Shown in pieces: positions 54,665 to 64,000 of a stretch of 64,000 nucleotides of DNA. How positions within the stretch are numbered: the first letter of the stretch is position 1; the number at the start of each line of letters is the position of its first letter. The notes below the pieces were generated by a model that did no database searches, was not told where the DNA came from, and saw nothing but the letters and a program-made list of their open reading frames with translations. The translations under genes and the position numbers were made by a program. Origin of the DNA: Gambelia wislizenii (Eukaryota; Chordata; Lepidosauria; Squamata; Crotaphytidae); the NCBI GenBank assembly GCA_030847615.1, contig JAUMIR010000005.1:114295116-114359115 (forward strand), in the 5' to 3' direction.

Positions 54665-56419
54665 GTCTTCAAATGTGCGCCTCACCTCCTTCTAGAAACT
54701 CCATCAGTGAACAGCCCTAAATGATAAACTTATACCTTCCAGCTCATTACTGCCATCTGCTGCCCCTTAATATAACAACAGCCTAAACCAATCTATGAGA
54801 ACTTACTTGATTGACTGTCATGAAAAGATGTTTGTATTACAACTACAATTAGGGGTGTTGCAATAATCCAGGAGTTTTTGTTCCCCAAATAAAAGGTGCC
54901 CATTTGGAATGTGAATGTTTTCTGACTAAAGTGGCAGGTTTCACAGAAGTGACTAAAGATCCATGGGAAATGTGTTTTTTGTTTTGTTTTGTTTTTACAG
55001 TAGTGATGCCATGTTCTGAAATATGTTTCTCAATAAAGCCAGCTGCACAAATTGGGGAAGAGCACACGCTAGTTCTGTCTTCAAACAACAGACAAGAACC
55101 AGCCACAAGCAACAAGCAAGCTGGCAACACTGATCAGGAAGGGTGGGAAAATATCCCAGGAAGCAAATAGGGATACTATCAAATCTGAAGTTAATTTAAT
55201 ACAATTTAACAAAATTATTGAAAACAGGTCTTTACAAAAAGCAGCCTATACAAAAAGCAGCCTCTACCAGCCCATGGGGCTCCCCCCACATGACCTCACC
55301 TCCCACAAGCCCTTTCCTTTGCCAGAGTAAGGAGTCAGTCACAGCAAACTTCCTGTCTTTTATCAGGCTTTTCTTCCTCATTACTTCATGAGAGGTTCTT
55401 TTGAACTGAAAGAAGCAATTATGGTACTTTTAGATCCAGTATTCCAGGGGAATTTTCCATAGGCAAGTACTCTGTCTCCTTAGAAGACTACCACAAAGGG
55501 GATTAACAAGTAAGGTTTGCTGTTTCTCTTGTTCCTCTCTTTCCCTGGCTATAACATGCTCTCCTGTCTGGTCTTCTTTTCTCTCCCCAGCATGTCTGTC
55601 CCTTTTAACTTACTTGTGCTCCCTTAACTCTCCCTGGCCCTTCCTCTTATGCAGCAATAAAAAATGAGCACTACAAGTATTCTCCTCAATGGGATTTCCT
55701 GACACTCAAGAAGCCCTTCTTTCATCCACCCCCCCCCCCAAGTTTTTGAATATTCTTGCCATCCCTACTTAAACTGCTTGAAGTTGAGTTCCACATCCCT
55801 TCCCACTTAGGAGGGGGTGCAGATTTGGAGTCATTTTTAAGGATAAGTGGTGTGCCCAAATCTAGCCTCAGGGTGAATGGAAACTGGTCTTAACTTGGAC
55901 CTAACATTCTTGGGTTTTTTTCCAGTTTATGTGGGCTAATCTCTTAGCCAATTGTTCCATCCATTTTCCAGTATAATCATCTATCATCAATAGCTTTCCC
56001 TCTTTGAATCCATGAGTCACGCCTCTGGTGCATGTCTTTATTTCCCAGAGCCTTAAGTTCAATGCCCTGTTTTCAGCTAAGCATATTTATGCTTATGCAT
56101 ATTTATGCTTATTTATTTATGCTTATTCTTGCTGTACTAGTCAGAGCTCTACTGGACCCTAGGCCATCAAACCTGTGGCAGATTGGAGGGGTGAGGGTGA
56201 CAAAGCTATCTGGAACTCTTTAACACTTAGCACCTATGGGGCGGTGATAGGGCAGGTAATGACTTCTACCAGATCAGGATTTATGCCAGCCTATCCTAGT
56301 CCTGGCCTATTCCAGTCGACCATCTCCTCCAATTTTGTGTTGCCCTACATCACAAAAGGCTTTCTGTCGAGATTACTAGGGGTAAAATTTCAGTTCTTGC
56401 CTTTTGGCCTAAGCTGCAG

Positions 56420-57057
56420 GGAGTGGATGACTTCACATATTACTTGCACAAGAAGCTCGAAAGCTGGCCTTGGCAGTGCCTAGTACAGAAGGATTGTCCC
56501 AGATCTCCTGCTGGGTTTATTCTCCCAATGATAGTCTCTGTTCTCCCCAGCATGAAGCAGTTCTTTGTCACGTTGCTGCCATCATTGCGTTTTGGAGCCA
56601 CAAAATTGGGGAACTGGTTGGCTCATCCAGATTTGACTCAAGTGAGCGGGCCCTGAATTTCAGGATATAACCTTCACTGAATCTGTTATTTCCTTAGTTT
56701 ACAATGCTGCAAGACCCATTACTGTCAATTGGATTCATCTATTCCTATAACACTGTCTATTATGAAGGAGATCTGCACAGTATCTGCAAAGACAGAATAC
56801 CTGCGCATTCAAATTTTCTGCTACGAGGCTCTTCCAGGTTTCCCTTCACCATATTTGAGCTCTTGGCAGTGTCAGAAAAGGCTCTGGGCCACCAGTGGCT
56901 AGAAGTGGTTAAGTTTGGAACTCACTCCTTCCAGGTTGGGGTGCCTCCCATTGCAACAGCAGAAGATGTGCCATCCCTAGGAATCTGCATTTTGAGCTGT
57001 TGGTGCTCCAAAGCCTTCTGTACTTATATCCTCCCCCTCCTGGGTCCTTTCATCTAA
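56420..57057 (+). pseudogene. Tyrosine recombinase remnant of N3
   Basis: 'AAIIAFWSHKIGELVGSSRF' (from frame 56470-56670) aligns with 'AALVAFFGTICISELVRASK' of N2. The first catalytic Arg position is Lys here (AAA at 56602-56604). In frame 56704-57057, 'FGTHSFQVG' is the His-x-x-Arg box with Arg replaced by Gln (56932-56934). 'LSCWCSKAFCTYI' carries Cys where another Arg is usual (56998-57000) but keeps the nucleophilic Tyr (57025-57027). All three arginines are lost. Confidence 0.75.
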
Positions 57058-57099
57058 ATCAGAATTGCACTAATTTTGTTGTTTTGATTTTAGATACCC

Positions 57100-57480
57100 A
57101 GAGTTGAAAGGAGGTATGAATTCTTACTTGCAGCCACAATGTGCTATTTTGGGCAAACTCAAGTGTTGGCACACAGATGGGACTGGATCCTTTGGCATCC
57201 ATCCAGTGTCTGGGCAGGCATGGCATGAAATGGGAGAATCTGCTCCCCATGTTGTTATACTTCCTTCTGGCCTCCCCACCCCATGTTCTAGTTGTTCTGG
57301 GAGGAAATGATCTGGGGCTTCTGAAGGCCAAAGCTCTCATTTTATGAGCTATGATCTGAAATGTTGCCACACCTGACCATCTTAACACACTAGGGAGAAA
57401 GTAAATAGGGAATTCAGAATTGTATGCCATGGCCATCAAGGCTCAGTATCCCCCCCCCCAGTATTTTGTTCTCTTGAGTT
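57100..57480 (+). pseudogene. SGNH hydrolase remnant of N3
   Basis: The frame 57141-57347 reads 'GRHGMKWENLLPML' and 'HVLVVLGGNDLGLLKAKAL'. The Gly-Gly-Asn-Asp at 57300-57311 is the block III signature of SGNH/GDSL hydrolases. It lines up with 'KGNDLGLLKG' of N1. The block I Ser region and the Asp-x-x-His block are not legible. It lies directly downstream of the recombinase, as in N1. Confidence 0.65.
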
Positions 57481-57699
57481 GCACTATATAAGGCAAATGG
57501 TATTTGTTTGCCAGAGGTGGGCTACAATTTGTTCTTATATGATCTGCAACAGGCCCTGTAGGAAGTCATCCTTTGCAGGTGGGGGAAGAGGGTTAGAGGG
57601 ACTCTTAGGTGACAAGTATGTGCTGGGAGCAAGCTGTCAGGAAGGCTAACATAGATTCCCAAAGGTGACACTGACTGGTGATAGGCCATACCAGAGGCC

Positions 57700-58719
57700 C
57701 AGGGCTTGGTTACATGGTGAAAAAAACCCGTGAAGAATTCACCAAGATTCCTAATTGTTTACATGCATTGCGCCACAAAGTCGCCTCTTTCAGAAGGAGG
57801 GGGGCACAAAAACCCATTCATAACGCAAGAAAGGATTTCGGGACTTTTCCCGACTTTTTTGAAAAGTAGTGCATTTTTGATAGTCTGAACAACCATTAAA
57901 GCTATGTGCTGTGTGAATTACCAGCAATCTTTCGATACATTCACAGCAGAGCTTTGCCATGATTGCTTGAACTCACCAGGGAGGGGTTTGGACAAGGAGG
58001 GGATGGAGGAAAGATCCATGTTGTTTCCAGCCACGAAAAAGACTGTGAGTGCTAGCGTTGTGTGTGTGTGTGTGTGTGTGTGCCTTTCCTTCTCTCCCTC
58101 CCTCCTTGCTATCTTGTTCTTAGCTGCTGCAATCTGAAGAATTGCTAGCCTTTCAGTCTCTCTGTGTGTGTATGATCTTTGTCTCCCCTCCTGAGATCGT
58201 GTCCCTTCCCTTCTCCCTGTCTTGTGCTTAGCCACGAAAAAGACTGTGAGTGCTAGCCTTGTGTGTGTGTGTGTCTTTCCCTCTCTCCCTCCCACCTTGC
58301 TACTTTCAGTGTGAGAATGATCGTTGTCTCCCCTCCTGAGATCGCATCCCTTCCCTTCTCCCTGTCTTGTGCTTAGCCACAAAAAAGACTGAAGTGCTAG
58401 CCTTTTGTGTGTGTGTCTTTCCTTCTCTCCCTCCCTCCTTCTATCTTGTGCCCAGCTGCTGCGATCTGAAGAATTAAGCAAGCCTTTTCCAGTCTCTCTC
58501 GTGTGTGTGTGAATGTTCATCTCAGACATTCCTGTGGTAATCAGAGGATGTGCTTGGGAGGCCATGCCCCTGTCTCAGTCTGTGTGTGAATATCAAAGCG
58601 GAAAACTAAACCGATAGACCAATTAAGCAATATATCATCTGAACAATGCAGTATAGCTGCGAAACAGCGATAAAGCGCAGATTACCGCAATAAAAACTGT
58701 CGTGTAACTGAAGCCCCAG
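57700..58719. mobile_element. hAT-like element with internal minisatellite
   Basis: The left end CAGGGCTTGGTTACATGG and the reverse complement of the right end CTGGGGCTTCAGTTACACG are inverted relatives, and similar to the ends of 8823-9451. No clear 8-bp duplication was found. The inside is mostly a (GT)n-bearing minisatellite. The minus frame 57918-58565 (215 aa) is a His/Thr-rich product of that repeat and not a gene. Confidence 0.6.
58028..58520 (+). repeat. Minisatellite, about 3 units of 145-200 bp
   Basis: The phrase 'ccac.aaaaagactg' begins units at about 58031, 58232 and 58377. Each is followed by a GT run, 'cctttccttctctccctcc' and, in part, 'gatcgtgtcccttccc'. Units differ in length because of the GT runs and internal loss. 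Confidence 0.75.
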
Positions 58720-58878
58720 ACTCTAGGACTGTGGGAGCCAGAGGTAGGATATAGATCATAATAAGGATAGAAGTAATATTCAAAACTATTTTTAAATGGA
58801 CAAAAAAGGGTGTTTTTTGATAGTCAGGACACCCTGAGGAGGAGAATCCTGGACTGATGAAAATCATATACAGGTGCT

Positions 58879-58902
58879 TGTGTGTGTGTGTGTGTGTGTG
58901 TA
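58879..58902 (+). repeat. (GT)n microsatellite
   Basis: About 12 GT units, directly next to an inverted-repeat cluster. Confidence 0.95.
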
Positions 58903-58906
58903 TACA

Positions 58907-58997
58907 AAACAGCATTTTCTGTATAAGAAACAGCATTTTCTGAACATGAAATAATATTTCTACACAGAAAATGCTGTTTTCTGCACAGAAAATGCTT
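58907..58997. repeat. Double inverted repeat of 'cagcattttctg'
   Basis: 'aaacagcattttctg' occurs twice (58907-58921 and 58928-58942). Its complement 'cagaaaatgctgttt' occurs at 58965-58979, with a partial copy at 58986-58997. The four units can fold into alternative hairpins. Origin unknown. Confidence 0.8.
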
Positions 58998-58999
58998 CA

Positions 59000-59980
59000 G
59001 CTGAGCACAGAATGAGAATCAGGGGGTGTGCTGGGAGTTTTAATTTTATTTGAGCAACTCCTCTTTCTGCTTGCTCAGTCTCGGGGGGGGGATTTCTCAG
59101 GGTGCACAGGGAGATGGGTGCTACAGCCTGGGTGTAGGAAGAAGCTGGGGAATCGGGCAAGGGAATGGAAGGATGGGTGGACATGGGACAGAGAAATGGT
59201 AACCTGCTGCCCCACATAGCAGGCATTTCAGGCGATCTGGCGGGGTGGGTTAAGTGGGGATTGGTCCTACATTTGGCAATGGGAGGCTAATTGAATTCTG
59301 AAGCTGGGGTAATTGTAGCATTGTAAGCATTGGATCTCTTCCGGGGTACTCTCAAAGATCTTTCAGGACCTTTGTGCTTACTATAGGTGGTGGGAGGCAC
59401 AGCCCATGGCCACATGCAGCTTTCAATGCCACTTTGTAGTTGGCAATGGCCCTGCATCCCCAAAGTTTGTTTGTTTGTTTATTTATTTATTTATTGTATT
59501 CAAAAATATCACTCTAGGTAGGGTGCATAGCAAGTGATTTTTCCATGTTTGTACCTTACTGAGCTACCTTTAAAACTGGTAGTGGTTTCTGTTTATTTCC
59601 TACTTTGATAAAAGACATATCTTGAGCCTAAAACAAATGATAAACTCCAGAGACATTTGGAAACAACAACACTGGAGAGGGGCCATGATGGTGTAGCCCA
59701 CCGAGGCCCTATGGAAGGTATGTGTCCCCTCAGCTATTCCTCCTGATCTCTTGTTCATTATCGTCTGTTGGAGGGTAGAGCTGTGCATGACACACAGCTT
59801 CCTCTAAGCTAGTGTGACACACTAGGTATGCTGGAAGACACTATCTTGTTATGAGGGTTAAACTAAGTTTCAATTACTTTCAGTTGGTTACTGCATGTGG
59901 AATGTGACCGGGGTACCATCTTACCTTTCTACTTATGTAATACAATGTAATGGGCTACCTCTGTATTGTGCTGTATTAAA
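59000..59980. other. No recognised feature
   Basis: A short TTTG/TTTA tract occurs at about 59466-59495. No gene or repeat family was identified. Confidence 0.45.
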
Positions 59981-59984
59981 TTGC

Positions 59985-60137
59985 ATGCCTTTATTTATAT
60001 CCCACCTTTCCCCTCAAAGCTGATATTCAATGCTGAGAGAGAGGGTGGGGGGAGAGAGCAGTAGAGCTGTTCCTTGCCTCAATCCATAAGGAGAGGTGGG
60101 TAAGAAATTAATAATAATAATCATCATCATCATCATC

Positions 60138-60169
<32 letters not shown>

Positions 60170-60185
60170 TGTTGTTTTTGTTGTT
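59985..60185 (-). repeat. LINE-tail fragment and compound trinucleotide repeat
   Basis: 'tttatttatatcccaccttt' at about 59990-60010 is a LINE-tail phrase in reverse. At 60105-60182 follows a compound repeat of AAT, ATC and GTT/GCT units. The plus frame 60096-60422 starts in it (poly-Ile then poly-Val) and is a repeat artefact. Confidence 0.6.
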
Positions 60186-60674
60186 TTAAGTCCAGATCAC
60201 CATTCAGTATATACAATGGGGAAAGATTTAGGTTTGAAAATGAGCTTCAGTGCAGCCTACTTCTTTTTTTTTTATGGGAACTCTGTAGTGGAACACAGTA
60301 TAATCTGCAAAACATCCAGTAATTGTAATCTTCATTTCAGTTTAAGAATTCTGTTATATAAGCAGCAGGTTACAAAAGTTGTGTTGCTAAGTAACCAAGA
60401 TCTGAGGTCAGACCAAACTTAATACCATACCACAAGAAACACTATAATTACCTATGAGGGACAAACAAACAAAACCATCCCACAGTTAAAAGGTGGCTAA
60501 ACAATAATGTCTTCGTTTACATTGTTACCCTAACGCTAGTGATGTGGAAATTACATGCATGATCAAGTTATTAATATTTTGGGGAAATTAGCAATAACTC
60601 GGCTTAGCAATGAAAAAGGGAGCAACTTGGGGGTCTTCCACCTGTGTATAGCAGTAGTAGCCTGGACGGAACAC

Positions 60675-61235
60675 ACACTAAATGTAAAATTAATGTTGAT
60701 CTTTATTAAGAGTTCAAAAATAACACCAGTCACACACATAGTCACACAAGAAGCATTCACACAGTACTAGCAGGAGTGAAATGAGAAGGATTTTGATAGT
60801 GGAGTAGAATGAGGAGGTTTATGGGTGATACAACCTGTCCTTTACATCCTGGGGTCTGAGAGAAGGTTCTGAGGGCACTCAGGAAACTGGCAGCACGGAG
60901 GAAGGAATGGGTGGTTGAGAGCCTTAGCTACACAGAGGAACAGCATGTCCACAGGAAGGGGATCTGTGTGCACTTGAGTGGAGTTTTTGGGGTTTAAATA
61001 GGAAATATTTGCCTTCTGGGGATATGATTTTGAGTGGGAAGCAAAGTGTTCCAGGAGTGTTCCATGACTGAACAATGGATTTCCGGATATGTTAACTATC
61101 CTATGATGTGTTGCTTGTTTGATTTGAATAGCAGTGGCTACCTCCTTTTGTGCCAGGCTTGGGGATTAAGATAGCTGTCATTTACAGATAATGGTTACTC
61201 CAACTACAGATAATGAGATTATTGTCTGGCACCAG
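60675..61235 (-). mobile_element. Possible solo LTR
   Basis: Reading minus, a 'atttaaacccc'-type TATA context occurs near 60995, and a 'cttaataaagatcaac' poly(A) signal near 60705. The 300-bp spacing is compatible with an LTR promoter and R region. No terminal duplication or internal gene was seen. Confidence 0.3.
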
Positions 61236-61239
61236 ATGT

Positions 61240-63790
61240 TTCCAGGAAATACCTTCTTACCTTAGTTTTAGAATTTGCCATGGCCTTTCCCTTGGGCAAT
61301 ACATGACTTTCCTATTTTCAGCAAGTGGATTTGGAACTTTCCAGGGGTTTCCTGGTTTACTAAACTGTCTTCCCACATGGAAGGTCACATTAGAGCCAAA
61401 TTATTAAATATCTGCCAATTACTGGGGTGCATGGGAGCTGGAGGTATTCTGGCTGCTACCATGATCATAGAGGTGGCTCTCCATTAATAAACTAGGTTTT
61501 CATTAAGTATTCACCCACCTTTTTAACTTAGAGTAAATGTGCATATTAATAAAATAGATGTCTCTTTCTTACATCCTAAAAAATGGGGGGGGGGGAGACA
61601 TGCTAATTGTTAGAAAAAGAAACAGCATAGTTTTATATTTTCTTTTTAATTTGCTAATATAAACACACAATATGAGCATCAGCAAAATTGTGCTCCTAAT
61701 TTTCAGTTTTACCAATCAGAATTGGTCCTCATGGATTAATCAAATAACCAGTTCAGCAGTTCAGACTGTACCTCCCATTGCCAATGCTGGCTATGGTGGA
61801 TGGGAGCTGCAATCCAACAACTTTGGAAGGACTACAGGCTTCTTACATCCCCTTTAGCTAATTTTCTAAACAATTAAATAAAGCATATTGCAAACCCTTT
61901 GTAAAAAGAATTCATTTGTACTGAAGCTGGCAATTTTAAATGTTTCCTTCAACCCATAAGCAGTTATTTCATGCCGAATGTCCTTGTGACATCCTGAATA
62001 CTGCTGGTACCTCCTACCTCAAATTAAACCATGTAACAATAGCTACCCACCAGCTGCCAGCCAACAAGAGACTATAAACCAAGAAACTTAACAACCTTCC
62101 CCTTCAAATATGCAAGCAATTCACTGTTGCCCTTTCCCCAAGAATGTAAGTAAGGAAAACTAATTTTGAAGAGAACTTTTCTTATTATTAAACATCAGGC
62201 ATTTGTCTTTGTTCCAGTCACAAAGTTGCAGCATGGAACATTTCATTCTTTTCTGATTATATGTCCTTCACAGTCTCCCCTACAGTCTCCTGATACTTAA
62301 TATATTCTCTTCTTCTACCTTCCAACTCTTCCCTTTTACCTGTCCATCACCCCTCTAGACTACAGATACAAGTACTATTTTTTCCTTCTTCTTTGCTCTC
62401 CCTCCCCCATTTTTCACTACACAAAAAGGAACTTCTGTATTTGATCCTTTCACAGCAGAAAGAGAAGAGGGAGTTTTAATGGCTTTAATAAAACCTTCAG
62501 CTGATGCACCAAAGTTAAGTTATCCTTTCCACCAAATTAAAGTTTATTGTGCTAAAAGCATATGCTTTGCACATAGAATGTTTCTTTCTGTGTTACAGCT
62601 GGCAGATGTTTTCTAAAACTTCATTCATATTATCTTAGTTTTTGCTTTGTAAAAGTATAGCAAAGGGGCTGGAACTCTGAATCCTGTGTTTGGATTAAGC
62701 TCTCATGAGTTGAACATGGTAGGCAAAAATGAGATTTTTGTACAATGGTTACTTTTTGCAGAAGCCATAACACTAAATCAGAAGTGGCAGTAGTAATGGT
62801 GCACACAACAAACACAGCAGTTTTGAGTCACTGTTAAGAATAAGAAGCCTAGAGATATGTGAAACTTAATAGAATCAAAAAACCAATTCAAGATCTTTTG
62901 TCTACAAATTCACAAGATTTTTCTCTTTGAAAAGAATTTCCAATATGCTGCACATACCTTTGTAGACTGGAGAAATCCAGGGACAGCCTAAGGCTGGGAT
63001 TGTAAATGTCCAGGCTGCAGGTCAAATGCTGTCTCTGAAATTCCCCAACCAAGATGAATGCCCTGACCCAAGACATTTTTCTCCCATTTCTCTATCTTTA
63101 TCCCCATAATAGGATGCCTCCGTGCCTAACATGCTACAACAGGGTGAAGTTTTGGCCCACTCTACCCTGTAACAGTACAGATCAGCTATGTTGGAGAGAA
63201 AAGAGCCCAATCTTTATCACCATTTGTAGCATGTTTATAGGAATGAACATTTGCTCTGTTTCTCCATGTGGATTGATATGAGGAAATGCTGTGAAGGTCA
63301 TGTTCATGTGGATGGAACTGTGTGTCTGTGAATGGTTTGATGGCATGTGTATGTATGTATGTGTGTGTGTTTCTCACTCCTCCTCTAAAGAATAGTTGAA
63401 CCCATGTGGAAAACTTTGTTTTATTTAAAGTATTTTCATTTGCCTTGTAAGCCATTGCTGGACACGAAACCCTAAATACACTGCCCTTCACTTAAAATCA
63501 TGCTGATTTCTTTGGAGTAAGGGGACAAATCCAAGGCTTCCAAATTTTATTTATATTATAAATATATATTGTAAATTATGCAGTAGAATACAATATAAAC
63601 TAGTTGAGCATAGAAGAAATAGAAATGAAGATGTACTGAAGAGAGTCATATTATACCCACAATAGAAATACTCAAAAACTTTTATTTCATACAGGCCCAT
63701 GGTTGGGGGGGGCTGCTTTTAAAGGCCTAAAAAGCCTGGCATTCTGAAAGAACCCCAGTTACTTGAAGGTCTTGGTCTCCTGTTATGCAA
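61240..63790. other. Mostly unique DNA; no gene recognised
   Basis: A weak palindromic MITE remnant may lie at about 61765-61845 ('gtacctcccattgcc...gggagctgcaatcc'). The plus frames 61213-61487 and minus frames near 63186-63491 have no motif. A TATG/TGTG run occurs at 63347-63371. Confidence 0.45.
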
Positions 63791-63796
63791 ATTATT

Positions 63797-64000
63797 ATTA
63801 ATAATAATAATAATAATAATAACTTACAAAAATTAAAATACAATACAGATAAAAATCCCTAAACACCACCCACCCCCACCCTCCCCCATAAAAAGATATA
63901 AAACAAATATAAATTAAAAAGCAACTACTCTAAAATCACATTTAAAAACAATAAATACAATAAATATAATAAATGGCCAGCAGACTAAAAGAGGCCAGGA
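63797..64000 (-). mobile_element. LINE 3' tail running off the window
   Basis: An (ATA)n tract (about 63801-63823) is followed by 'acttacaaaaattaaaatac' and a C-rich block, in the same order as the tails of LINE copies A and B. The coding part, if any, lies beyond the right edge. Confidence 0.6.

Larger units (their letters stand above)
53431..56150. other. No recognised gene; simple repeats only
   Basis: It contains a (TG)n tract at 53632-53662 and a (CTT)n tract at 54628-54664. Otherwise it holds unique-looking AT-rich DNA. The frames near 54849-55170 and 53891-54181 have no motif. Confidence 0.5.
56160..57660 (+). mobile_element. Ngaro-like retroelement fragment, copy N3 (recombinase plus SGNH)
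   Basis: This is a 3' portion of the same family as N1 and N2. It starts inside the recombinase N-terminal half: 'GGVRVTKL', then 'DDFTYYLHKKLESW', which aligns with 'NDFTIHRILEGW' of N2. It continues through the catalytic half and ends with an SGNH hydrolase remnant. It complements N2, which ends before these motifs. It is cut at the right by the hAT-like element starting at 57700. Multiple stops are present. Confidence 0.75.

Noticed and set aside
57918..58565. 215-aa minus-strand open frame
   Set aside because: It is generated by the GT- and CT-rich minisatellite (His-Thr repeats) and has no recognisable domain.
60096..60422. 108-aa plus-strand frame starting with poly-Ile and poly-Val
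   Set aside because: It is a translation of the compound AAT/ATC/GTT microsatellite.

Overview
The window looks like intergenic or intronic DNA from a squamate reptile, probably an iguanian lizard. The evidence is the repeat mix: CR1 and L2/CR1-group LINE 3' ends with (TAA)n or ATTCTATG-type tails, an L1 tail, a tRNA-derived SINE common in squamates, many hAT-like and PIF/Harbinger-like short DNA transposons, and several tyrosine-recombinase (DIRS/Ngaro-order) retrotransposons. I recognise no host protein-coding exon, tRNA, rRNA or CRISPR array. Almost every long open frame belongs to a decayed mobile element or is a by-product of low-complexity DNA.

Layout. 0-7 kb: hAT-like and Harbinger-like short elements, including a 297-bp near-perfect palindrome at 1925-2221. 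7.1-12.0 kb (minus): a heavily decayed Ngaro-like retroelement (gag-like, reverse transcriptase, RNase H, recombinase remnant, SGNH hydrolase), split by a hAT-like element. 13.1-17.4 kb (plus): a better preserved relative with a GGCC-rich leader, CCCH-type gag, RT, RNase H and a truncated tyrosine recombinase, placed head to head with the first. 17.9-22.5 kb: two Harbinger-like elements with exact 3-bp target duplications, an L2/CR1-like LINE, and a GC-rich insertion. 22.5-31 kb: quieter DNA with CR1 and LINE tails, a 336-bp Tigger-type element resembling mammalian MER2, and a ~1-kb CpG-rich block flanked by an 18-bp direct repeat. 31-39.4 kb: mostly unique DNA with a few repeats. 39.4-46.2 kb (minus): a DIRS-like element interrupted by an L1 tail, a probable solo LTR, another LTR-like block and a LINE tail. 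46-64 kb: hAT-like elements, a second long copy of the L2/CR1-like LINE (51.2-53.4 kb), a third Ngaro-like fragment (recombinase plus SGNH, 56.2-57.7 kb), an element with an internal minisatellite, and simple repeats.

Nothing here works as a pathway. The biology is a layered record of transposition: retroelements used as landing sites for later elements, with decay concentrated at CpG sites. The recurring theme is the tyrosine-recombinase retrotransposons: three Ngaro-like copies, two of which retain recognisable SGNH-hydrolase remnants, and one DIRS-like copy. All are broken. Family names are assigned from motifs and remembered consensus features, not from a database search.
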